Shown here piece by piece: positions 37,301-49,300 of a stretch of 60,000 bases of DNA. The DNA comes from Lineus longissimus (Eukaryota; Nemertea; Pilidiophora; Heteronemertea; Lineidae), in assembly GCF_910592395.1 (NCBI RefSeq), contig NC_088314.1:7318001-7378000 (forward strand), read 5' to 3'. The notes beneath the pieces were generated by a model. That model saw nothing but the letters and a program-made list of their open reading frames with translations. It made no database searches and was not told where the DNA came from. Each line of letters begins with the position of its first letter. Position 1 is the stretch's first letter. The translations under genes were made by a program, and so were the position numbers.

Positions 37301-40300
37301 CTATCATGGCCTAGAGCTGTAATTACCAGTAGCCTACTCAGACAAAACATGATTATCAGGCTAATTTAGGACAGCGTTTTTTAACTGAATTATTAAAGCT
37401 GTGTTTCAAAATGAATTGTGTGCTGACAACTCAAAGCATAACAGTATTGTGAAGAAAAGTGTGCCAGCCATTCTCTCGGAGTCAGTTGCATGCTTATCCC
37501 CTAAACTGCAGGGAGGATGTTAGTACCGAGTGAAGGCCCTGAAGCTCAGGATGCTTTTCAGTAGGCCTTAAAGTGATACCATGATGTGATTTACAGCTTT
37601 GCGAAAATGCGTCCGTTTTTAATTGTTGATCACAAATGTAAAGCCCAAATATTCCATTTTTGATTAGATTTATTATAAAATCGCTGAATGTAAACCACCG
37701 CGACCGCGAAAATGTTCATGTTGTGACGTCATCAACGAAAACGTCGTTGGCGTAGTGCAATTTCAACGGCATCAAAGCGAGCCATCCGGGCAGGGTTAAA
37801 CCATCAATTTCGAGAAAATCTGCATTTCGATTCGAAAACCTTACCGATTTATGAGAAAGTGACGTAGTCATTTGTCAAAAATAGCTAAAACATTATATGG
37901 TGAAATTTGACACGAGTTACCCTTTAAAGGGACAACTTGGGCATGACATTTGTTGGTTTTTCATACAAAAGTAGCTTCCAGGAGGACCGTGACTTCTCCA
38001 ATGATAAACAATGGACAAGAACGGGATGTGACCATAGGCCTGTCTGAAATTCACAAGCCATGTCAAAAACTGTTTTGGCACCACTGGCAAAACTCCTTAT
38101 TCAAGATCGGCATTAGCGTGATACCACTTTTGGTGGCGCATGGTGGCAAGCTGGCACATTATCCTCCTGGCCAGGTAAATCCCATGCTCGAGTTGTCCCT
38201 TTAATTACCTCATTACTCGTGGGAAATCATAATAATCGCAGACAAGAAAATGAGCTATGACAGAATGAATTACAAATGAAATTGATGAAATAGTTGTGTG
38301 AATAGTATAAAAACCACCACAACCTTGCCATTTTTGATCGAATTGAAATGAGATACAGCATTCTCGATCATTATCATTTTGTAAGGTCAAATTCTGAGTG
38401 CTTATAATTACTGGGTCATCAGGGTGCTGTCCCACTATTCATAAACCAATCACCCGAAACTGCTGCCACTCAATTTCCAATTGTGTTAATAAAGTCAATC
38501 GTTTTAAAACGATATAAATTTTAGCCAAGTCGCTGTGCAGACTGATATAGAAATACTATAAATGCCAAATTTCAACAAATTTGCATGGATGATAACTGCG
38601 CTTTGGCAACGTTTAATTCTACTTATCTTAGACACAAGAAATTACAATGAACACAAACAGGCATTGAACTGCCTCTTATCAAGATGACACTTCGATAGCC
38701 TCAACTTCTTATCATTCTTGGAAAACACTGTGGGAGACCCCAGAATCATTGGTAGGGTGCGGGAGAGTTATCAAATAAACTTAACCAATTGGAGGGACAG
38801 TAATTTCAAAACTGAGATAAGAAGGCGTCATCCAAGCTTTCTTCAATAAGTTTTTGTTAGAATGAGACTGAATGATACAATTTCATCCCCACTAATTAGC
38901 ATTCTTTGATTAGCTCCTACTTAACCCTTACATTTCTCTTTCTTTTTAGAGAACATCTCGTCCTATACCTTAGAAAAATCGAAAAGCAAGACTCAACACA
39001 AATATTTTCAGGTTAATTAGCATTACCTACCGGTAATTAGCTCATGAAACATTTTAGCATCTTTTTCTTGCTGAGGGTAGGACCTGTCCTACCACATCTA
39101 ATCCATGGCTGAAAACATATCTTTTTCTAACCCGCAACATTACCAGGTATCGGTTTATTAGCATTACCTAATTAGCTCTTCACTGACCATTTCTTCCATG
39201 TTTTTCTTCCAGAGGACATCTCATCTCATGCCACATCATATCCGTGGCTCAAAAAGAATCTCAATCATACGAATGTACGTCATATACGAAGGAAACGGTC
39301 GTTAGCGTGGGAAAGTAACATCGAAACGACGGTCGTCGTTGACAGCACGATGTTGACGTACCATAAGGATGATCTCGAACATTATGTTTTAACACTTATG
39401 TCAGTGGTAAGTAGGGGCATGTTTAATTTGTGTTAAGTGATTAGTTGATTAAGTTAATGGCTCACCATATCCCTCTTTGGTTGTATCAAGTTTATATCAA
39501 TCCATACTTGGTGGTATGTAATATTAATTAATTAATTAACTTATTAATTGATAATATCAATTACTTTTCTCCTTCTTATTTCAGGTTGCTACATTATACA
39601 GAGATCCCAGTATATCCAATGCAGTTAATATTATTCTCACCAAATTAGTTATCCTAGAAAAGCCAGAGGTAAGCACCAAAAATATTTTTGCTCTAAAATC
39701 ATACTTTTGTTTACATTTTCTTAATGTACTAAAGCCAAGGTCATGCTCCGCATACATGTATCTAAAGCTAAAGGGATTTTACCAAGATCTAGTTGATTGA
39801 GATACAATTATAAAGAGGAATACATTACGGCAGCAAACCCGTTTTCTCATTAACCTGCCATTAACCTCGTAGTTCTTTTGAACGGTATATCACTTTAAGA
39901 AATGTATTGTTTCACGATAATGAGTAACACTGTGGAGAAGGTACAGCTGGTGGGTGCAACTCTTCAGGTAGAGGGATATGATTGAATTATATTGGCCTCC
40001 TTGAACCCAACTGTTCCATTAAGAGGAAAAAGGAAGTGGTCTCCCCGAGGGGCAAGAGCGCTGCACTGATGAATTGGTTCTGACTAAGAGGGTCAATCTT
40101 GAATAAGTTAGAGCAAGTTTAGCTGGGTACTAGTCTTCATGTATTCCTTCTTATTTCTGAATTCTTATTCCAGGACGGGCCAGTAATAGGTACAAATGCT
40201 GTGACGACCTTACGTAATTTCTGCCGCTGGCAGCACCTTATAAATCAGGGCAATGATTCCGACCCAGATCATCATGACACTGCCGTGTTATTGACCAGGT

Positions 40301-43300
40301 AAGATGAGGACCTTTTTGGCCCTCTAACATAATAATGATCTTATTTAGCGCTTTTCCTGGTTTCCCTACTCAAAGCGCTTTTGGGATACCTTATTATTTC
40401 AGGAATAACCAGAAAGGCGCTAACCTGAAGTTGATCAGTTAAGGAACCAAGCAGTGACTGGAGCCTGGAGTCGAATCCGAGAGCTCTTGATCAAGAGGCC
40501 GATGCTCTTTCACACGCTACACTGTCTAACTTGCTTAATGCATCCATCTTGGTGACCGCTAAAGTTCTCAAGCATCACCTTCAAAAAGTTCAAATGTTTG
40601 CAGTGCCTCCTTGGGGTTGGATTGAGAGTGCATGCTTCATTATCAATTCTAAGAACTCTTAAGTCATCATTTCATTGACTTGCCTCCTATAAAGATCATG
40701 AGCTGGCAAATTATCAAGCATTTCCTGTGTAATTCCGTCTGTGTGTATTTTATGAGTGTCAAATGTAAAAACTCTTTCATTTAATCTACCTTGTTATGTT
40801 TACGAGTAGATCTGTAGTAACTAAGACTTAGTAATGTGGTGAGATATGATCAGTTGGAAACGGCCAAATCATTTTGATAGTTCAGTTTACATGGGAGAGT
40901 AACATTATCTTTTACTCATTTTATGAATCTAAGTTGAACGCTGAGAATGAATCGAAGTTGCCCAGGCATGTGGGTGTCAGAATGCTCTTAAACATTGTCT
41001 GCATAAAAAGTACATCAACAATGACAATTATGATGTCAATTTAAAAATTCCTTTTGTGCATTGTACTATGATATTTATGTAGCACACTTCAAGTCTGTGA
41101 GAAAATTGTGGTATAATTTACGTTGTCTGTATCTGAAGGAGCCATTGGGAGCCTGTGTCACTTGATGTTGACATTTAAAGGGGGACGCCGTTTGTAATTA
41201 TTGGTCGTCCAGGAAAATCGAAATGCAGATATACAAAATGCCGTAGTACAGTTATTATGCATACGAATTTGCTGAAACTTGGTACTAAATCAAAAAAACA
41301 ATGTTCATGGTCTATAAAGGATAACAAACGTTTGTTTACTTGCAGCAGAAACATAACATGCCTACGTTAGTGTGCCCTTTGGCTTCCGGAACTGTTAATT
41401 GAGCAAAAAATGGTTCAGAGAGGCCTGAATAGTAAGAGGAAGTACACTCATGTATCATCAGGTCAAAGTGGAGATGGCTCACATCCCAAAGTGGCCTGTT
41501 CCAGCGAATTTACCTTTGTACTCATGTACTTTTAAAGGTCTATGCCGTTCGTTAGAACTTTTTTTTTGATTGAATTTGAAAATTTCAAATTGTGTTAATA
41601 CATACTGAATGTAAATGTTAAGAATTCCGTTGTGAAGACAGTTACACAAATACTACAAACACTAAGTTTAAGTGAATTCATATCCATAGGTATGGTATAT
41701 AACTGTATTTCTATTTTCCCGGACCATGCACCACTAATAATGAACAGCATAGCCCTTTAACGCTAATTAGGCATATTAGTGTTTTCAAAGGAGAAAATCA
41801 GTCCAGAACCACTTTAATTTCACCGATATAAGAGTGTTACTGAATATTCATGAAAATGAAATGTCCTTCGATGCCATTCAGAATGTTTGATTTGAATTTA
41901 CATTAGGTTGGCATCACCAAGTGGTCCGATAGTCACGCTGTCGCATTCCGGTTTGGCATTTGTATATCACAGTCGGTGGGAAAATGACCTCTAAATCATT
42001 GACTTCCTTCCGACAAGTCCATAAATCGTACGTTATTTATATGATTAACTCTCCGCCAATAGAGGAAGGAAGCGATTGAACTTGTAAATCTTGTTAATCT
42101 AAGTCACAACGAGAGGTATCGGATGTATGTCAAGCCTCTGCTGGCGACCACCCTGCGTCCGTGTGTCTGTGTCACACTTGCTGGTACTTGACCTGTGACG
42201 GAGTGATGCTCCATGTAAAGGGGCTATATATACAGTAGAACCTCTCTATTAAAGACACCCATTAGACTGACAAATGTTGTCCATAATAGAGAGGTGAAGA
42301 TGGCATTTGTATACACGACGACATTGATGGGCTCTTTATTCAATATAACGCATTTGGAAATTCAAGTTCTATTTTTAAATTGATTGAAATGAGTGGGCCT
42401 TAAATTAGTAGGTAACAGAAAGGGGAAGGTCTAAACTACCAAAGAATTGTGACATTGTCCAGTTTATAGAATGATGTCTTGAGAAAATAAAACTTTTATA
42501 GCACGGATGCTGTCCCTGGTCTCGGAGATATCAAAACAATTTTGGCTGAAAACATGTTTACCATACCATTATCACTACATTTACACCTGTTAACTTTTGT
42601 TATCAGGAAGTTAAGATTGGTTTGGATTGTTTGGTAAATAGTCTAATTAAACAATTATCCAGGAACTACCCCTTCCTGTCTCCAATTAATTGCTACGCTC
42701 TTTTGAAATGTATTTTGAATCGGTGTCTTCCAGTTTTTGTCGTCAGCCGTCGGTATCATTATCAAAGGGGGACTATAGGCTTGAGCCAAGGGGTCAAGCT
42801 GGAGAGTAATTTGCTAAGTTCAGGAACTGGGTCTGGCTCGACTTTATAGTAATAAACATATGCCACAACAAACTTGAATAGTGCTAATCTACTGTAGAAT
42901 AGCAAGGCAACGACCAGTGACTTTCTTAGTCCTAATCTGGCCCATCTGGTTCCTGCCTATAGTCTTCCTTTAATGGTGTTCTCTTCCCATTCAATAGACT
43001 GCCAGTGTGACAGAGATTTACTCATACAAGAAAAGTGCCAGTCTGTTGAACCTAGCAAGTTTGATGGATCTTTTTTGTCCAGGATGCTGCAATTGAAAGA
43101 GATCCTTCGGTTTTTACCGGGCCATTCAAAACTCCCCATCTTTGTAAGCGGTTCGCTACAGGTTCATTTAATTCTCTTTACTTTCTTTCAGGGTCAACAT
43201 CTGTAGGGCCAATAACCAATGTGATACTTTGGGTAAGTTTGATTGATACTTGATCTGTGCACAAGATGGCAGGGCAAAACGAGTGCATTGGTCATGCCCA

Positions 43301-46300
43301 CCATTTTGACATCTCTCGATCAATCAGTGTGCTTCCTTGGAATATGGATGAAACTCACATGGCTACACCAGCATGATCGATCTACTAATTTGCGTCCGGC
43401 CGTTTATTTAGCACCAATCTACGGGTAACTGGCATTTTAAATACTGAACGATTGGGTTAATGTGAGTCTGACACATTAAAATCTTTTTCTATTTGCTTTG
43501 AATACAAATTTTTGAGACCTATCACACTTTTACTGTCATAAAAATTTAATGTGTTTGTAAAATGATCTGAAGTTATTTCTTTCATGAGATGACAAGTTCA
43601 CTATGTCAGACATGCCCAATCAAAAATAGTTGTGCCACAAAGGTTATTTTCTTCGATATAACCTCTTGAACTCAGCTTTTGATACACAATGTCTGTGTTT
43701 TTGTTTGGCCTTAGTTGAATTCTGTATTCACCCCTTGTGTTCCATACTTGACTGGTAAGAAGAAAAAAGATTTAATTTAAATTTTTCATCTTCCAGGTTT
43801 AGCAGATATAGGCACAATATGTGATTCCCGTCGTAGTTGCTCAATCATTGAAGACAGCGGCCTCAGCACAAGCTTCACCATCGCGCACGAATTAGGGCAT
43901 CAGTAAGTAAGGGGTTAGTCATATTGCAAAATAAAACATTAAGAGTTGACCATGCAGAGGTGCCACCAATTTGGTTGGAATTTGAAATCCTGAAGCAATT
44001 AGAACTATTGCCAACTTCAAGGGTGGGAGTACAAAGAACTGACTCCCACCCTTGAAGTTGGCTTTCAATTCATTATATATGCACTTTTGTCAGCAGCACT
44101 ATGGCCCATTAAGATTCTTTGATGTGACTGAGGCTATTTTTCGAAACATTCTAAGCATTAAACATGTTAGAAAAGAATTGGGTCTGTTACTTTCAGCAGA
44201 AGATCGAGTTAGGAATTGGTGTTAGGAGAAATTGTTAAAAGTTTAAAACACTTTTCAAGATTGTTATCGTACTTTTTGCAGGCTTGGTTTACCTCATGAT
44301 GACGATAGCCGCTGTCAACGCTTCCCCGAACTCAGGGCACGTGTTTATAACGTCATGGCCGCCACGTTGGACTATAATACTCATCCCTGGTCATGGTCCA
44401 GGTGTAGTGCATTTATATTGTCGGAATTCTTAGAGTAAGTACGCTTTATGATTCTGTCGTACTGGTCATTAGTAACGTCTTCATCTGAGGTGTTTTTTCA
44501 GTGTGCGACAAACACAGTCAGGGTTAAGTGGCATTTACTAGTCAGAAATAGCACATCCCTTAATGTACGCATCGGTTGAAGACAAATTTGCTACATACGC
44601 CTTGATATCTGGGTTCAACATCAGGTCCTGAGCACAAAACATCTTGCCAAGTGGATCAAGGTGCCATGAATCCAACAACTTCTTTAATGATTAACTGCGA
44701 TGAGTTGGGCTGCCAGACCTCCCAGCATCTGGAAGGATGTTGAGATCCTGTTTGCGGTTAGAAGGCTGTTCAGTCATCGTCTAGTGATAATGAAACTGGC
44801 TTGAATTGTCTCCAGGCTTCTTGAAAGCACCTTTCATCACGTTTTAAAGGTTTTTAGGAAAATTTTCCGAACTGAAAGTGTCACTTGTCCAATGATTTAC
44901 CTCTACTATTGTTGATATTCGTTTATAACCCCAAACTTTAACTCTTAGCTTGAGCTGATTCGTGAGGTTTGAGCTCACTGAAATGTCGGCCAAACGAGAG
45001 CTCCATGAAATGATCAACAGCTCCACCTGGGTGGTGTTTGGCGAGAAAACTTATATCGACAGTGAGGTATCAATTGCTTTTCTGTTTCACCTCAACCCCC
45101 AAATGTGATGTAATTTGCCTTTAAGAGGGATTGGATAAAGCAACTTATGATAAAGATTAACATTTCATACCTTTCATTCTCACAGACATGGTTTTGGTCG
45201 CTGTCTTCTCGACAAGCCTGTGCGTGGCGATCATCATAAAAAGTTAGAGAAAGTATTAAAAAGTCAACCAGGAGAGTCATATTCTGTGGATCGGCAATGT
45301 GAGCTAGTCTTTGGGAATGGTGCTAGGGTATGTCCCTTCATGGTAAGTAGAGAACTTAGACTGTTCATAACTATTTGCAACCCTCCAATACTGATAAGGT
45401 TTCTGCATCTGCATAGATTCTGGCCTAAGGACACGAAGGTCGAAGAAAAGCTGTGGGGAACACAGCCAGACCTTCGGGCGACAAGCCGCTTCATCTCCTG
45501 AGGTTATAGTACTTAGGCAGGTTGAACGCTGAAGAAGAAGAATGCTGCATCTCCTTTTCTCTTAGAATCTCAATGTTCAATTGGTAGAACAGTGGACCGG
45601 CAATCCAATGATCTATGGTTTGAATCCCAATCCAGACAAATTAAGTTTTCTGTATTGATCTCAATTGTCCTATGGACTTGATCTTCAACTCCTCGTCCCT
45701 CAAGGACATGAGACTGACCGCACCATGCGAATATCTGCGATCAGTTTTATTCTCCTTTGCAGCCTGCTTGTAAGCGTCTGTGGTGTACAACAAGTGGTGG
45801 TCTTTCTCAAGGTTGCCGATCTCGTCACATGCCGTGGTCAGATGGGACCAATTGTGGAGGCACTATGGTAATATTTACATCAGAATTTAAAAGTTATTGC
45901 TAAAAACAGTCCTTGGTTGCAAAACAGCAGTCCTTGGTTACAACACCAAGGACCGCTGAAATAAAAACTGAGGCTATATGTGTTTTCCATTACAATCATT
46001 GGTGTCATGTGACAAATGCCTTTTAGAATAGAGAAAACATCTATTTTGTTCAAAGGGTACAAGAAGGCCTCCTCTTTAAGCCCATTACATCCACTAGCAT
46101 ATACCCATGGAGCGGGCAAAGTTGAAATGTAATATACATTAGTTAAATGGGCACGATGATTGAACTACATTAAATTTCTAACGTTACTGAAGTTTTATTA
46201 AAGGTTAAACACGCAATGAACTGCATTAATAGGGACTTATTGCTGCTATCTACATGCAACCCCCAATAGATTGATTGGAGTACGCTATTTTACACAATGC

Positions 46301-49300
46301 ATTGAGACCAGTGACAGCAGGTCCTGCTCCAAATAAGGCCCTCACATATTAGGCATATCACCTACCCACTCCCGTACCCAATGCCACTGTCGGATCAAAG
46401 CCAGGTGCATGGAGAGATGCAGAACACAATTCAAACTGACAACATCAGTCAGTAAAGAATAAATCAAAGAGCAAGCGCTGGCCACTGTACATATTTTGTC
46501 CATCCTGGCATAACTGTTTCTCAAATAGAACTAAAATAGAATAGGCTAATCATTAATCTCCCTGCTAATACCCTGCACCATGGACCAGGTTGTGTAGCAC
46601 TACATACGTGCTGGAAGCTAATACTGATGTGGCAGGGAGAATATGCGTGAAGTTTGTGTATGCTTTTGAGAATGAGCGGAGCTCTCCAGTCGACGTGCTC
46701 TCTGAAAAGTTGTTATTTATTCTAAAACCACCAAGATATTCGACGTATGACACCCTCAGTGACACTCTTACTTATGATCCACACCTACGAAACCAAAAGT
46801 TGCAAGAATTCGACGCATTTTCGAGGCCCAATTTTGAAACAAAAATCGCCTCCTATTTAGCGGACACAACGCGCATTATAGTATAGATGATGAAGGAATT
46901 TACAAGGTATTTTTCCAATATGTTTCTTCAGTGGTGTCAAAAAGGCGATTGTGTTCCCCGGCAGAGCTTGAAGATCATTGCAGGTGGCTGGGGGCGCTGG
47001 CAGTCTTATGGAGACTGTTCTCGTACCTGTGGCGGAGGGGTAAAGAAGTCATTGAGAGAATGCGATAACCCGAGACCGAGAAATGGTGGCAAATACTGCA
47101 TCGGCGAAAATGTGAAATATAAACCATGTAATATCAAGGTAGGGAGACTATCAAATCTCTGAAATATATTTTCATTCATGAAACAGTTGAAGTCAAGTCA
47201 ACTACTTGAGGTTTATACAACCAATGGCTTTAACCATTAGCTATTGTCTGTCTGATACCTTTTGCAACTGATCCAACTCGCAATCTATCAAAAGTCGGCT
47301 ACCCCATTGACTGAACAAGACTCCATGATCCAATCTGAAGCATTGTTTTCTAGATCCACCTTCTCCACACATGTTCCCTTCTCATTACTCCGCTGACAGA
47401 AAGGCAGTCAATCTTAGGCTAGATATATAGCATCATGGCAGGGTTGGTTGCAGGATTACATATAACTCTCTTTGTTGTCTGGTTGATGAGTAGTGCTAAT
47501 CTTGAATTGCTAGCACCTCATACCATGTTGCTGTCCTATTTTCAGGAGTGTCCGGACAATGCAGATGACCGGATAGAGCAGTGCACCCGGTTTAACGGCA
47601 GACATTTCAATTTTGCCGGATTGCCGTCAACAATCAGCTGGGTGCCGAAATATGCTGGTAGTAAGTTGGAAAAGGTTTATCTCCACCATTAAGTGCATTG
47701 CAAGAGATCACAAGCCAGGTGTGCATCTATGACATAAAGCAGGAAAAGAAACTTGATGTGTACTTGTATCCTTTCAATAACAAATGAATGTGGTGGATCT
47801 AAAACCATGTGAACCATTTGAAACTTTGAATTGTCTGAGAATTCTTTTCAAATTCTGTGACTCGATTTCAGTCGGCCTCAAAGATCGGTGTAAGCTGTAT
47901 TGTCATGTTGACGGCCACCATTTCTTCAAACTGCTGAGTAATAAGGTGACAGATGGGACAAAGTGCAGCCCAGAGACGACGGACATGTGCGTCAACGGGA
48001 TGTGTCGGGTAGGTAGAGAACAGATAGTGTGATTGGTTGTACAGCAGAACTTCTCTATCAAGGATGCAACTTGGACTGACAAGCTGTCCTTAATGGAGAG
48101 CTGTCCTGATTACGGAGGTGAAGATGTGTAGAAACGACCTACTTGGGACCAAACCCTTCGATGGTATCATAAGCCAGCTACCTATATCATAAGGTCCTTG
48201 TTGTTTAAAAAAGGTTTGTCGCTAACATTAGGACAACATGTTTGTTAACTTTAATTTGAGGTTTAAGTTTATTGCTCTTAACTGAAGGAGATAATGTCAA
48301 AGTAAAATTGATTCCAACTTCGTGACTTGACTTATGTTTGAACGAGCGGCCCTAGAGGACAATGGAGTTGTTACTCATTTAGAACAAGAAGTCAGCAGCA
48401 TCATAATCATTTATATATGGTCATGTTTTGATGTGTTTTCCAGCGGGCTGGTTGCGACAATCGTCTCGGCTCAGACCTCAAACGAGATCTCTGTGGTGTG
48501 TGTGGGGGAGACAACACAACATGTAGGGAGACGTACAATGAATATCGACCAAGCAGGGTCAGATTTGGCTACAATACCATTGCGAGAATACCGAAATATT
48601 CCACTCGAATTCACATTGCTCAACACCGCCATCGAAATGCTAAGGAGGATGAAAACTACATAGGTAGGTGCAGGGTCTCCATTCTGAGGGTACGTCTTGG
48701 GGACAAAATCTTCAGGGGTTCAAGGTACCATATATGGTGATGTGTTTTTTAGATTAAACCTGAAACGGTCACATCTAAAGTTTGCAAGTAACCAGATTTT
48801 CAGCACCTTTCTTTGTAGTAAATATTCTCGGCCTGCAAGGGAGGGAAAAAACTTGAACTGAAGCAATTTTCATTTCTCCTTTAGCTCTAATGAACCACCA
48901 GGGGGAGTACATCCTTAATGGCGGCTACGTCGTCAGCATGTTTGCGCAGAAGATAAAGTTTGGAGGGACGTCAATGTATTATAGCGGGTCAGACCAGGCG
49001 GTGGAGACCGTCAACAGTACGTCCATCCTGCAGAACGACCTCATTGTCTTGGTAAGATGGTGTTTTACTCCCTTATTGACTTAACATCATCATTGCTTTT
49101 CCCACCCTAAGGCAATGATTCCTGCAGCTATAATTGTAGTCATTCTCAAGAATGTAGTTAATTTGTCACATCTAGATGTCCGAGCCAAATGTAAGATACA
49201 GAATAGGAGTACTCATTGTCAGGGAATGTCTTGACATATTTGTGCATTGTTGAGAGTTGGCCGGACTTGCAGACTGGAACGGTGGAAGGATTTCTCCCGA

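Larger units (their letters stand above)
31633..39212 (+). other. ADAMTS intron 3 (7.6 kb)
   Basis: Intron between prodomain exons, with MITEs at 32328, 37046 and 37572, a degenerate duplication at 35618-35975, and one element end at about 36354 (TTAAAGGGGGACTATAGGC). No supported additional exon. Confidence 0.85.
40299..43191 (+). other. ADAMTS intron 6 (2.9 kb)
   Basis: Contains a retroposon-like fragment and four MITE copies or fragments (41179, 41536, 42233, 42766), which account for much of its length. No extra coding exon. Confidence 0.85.
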
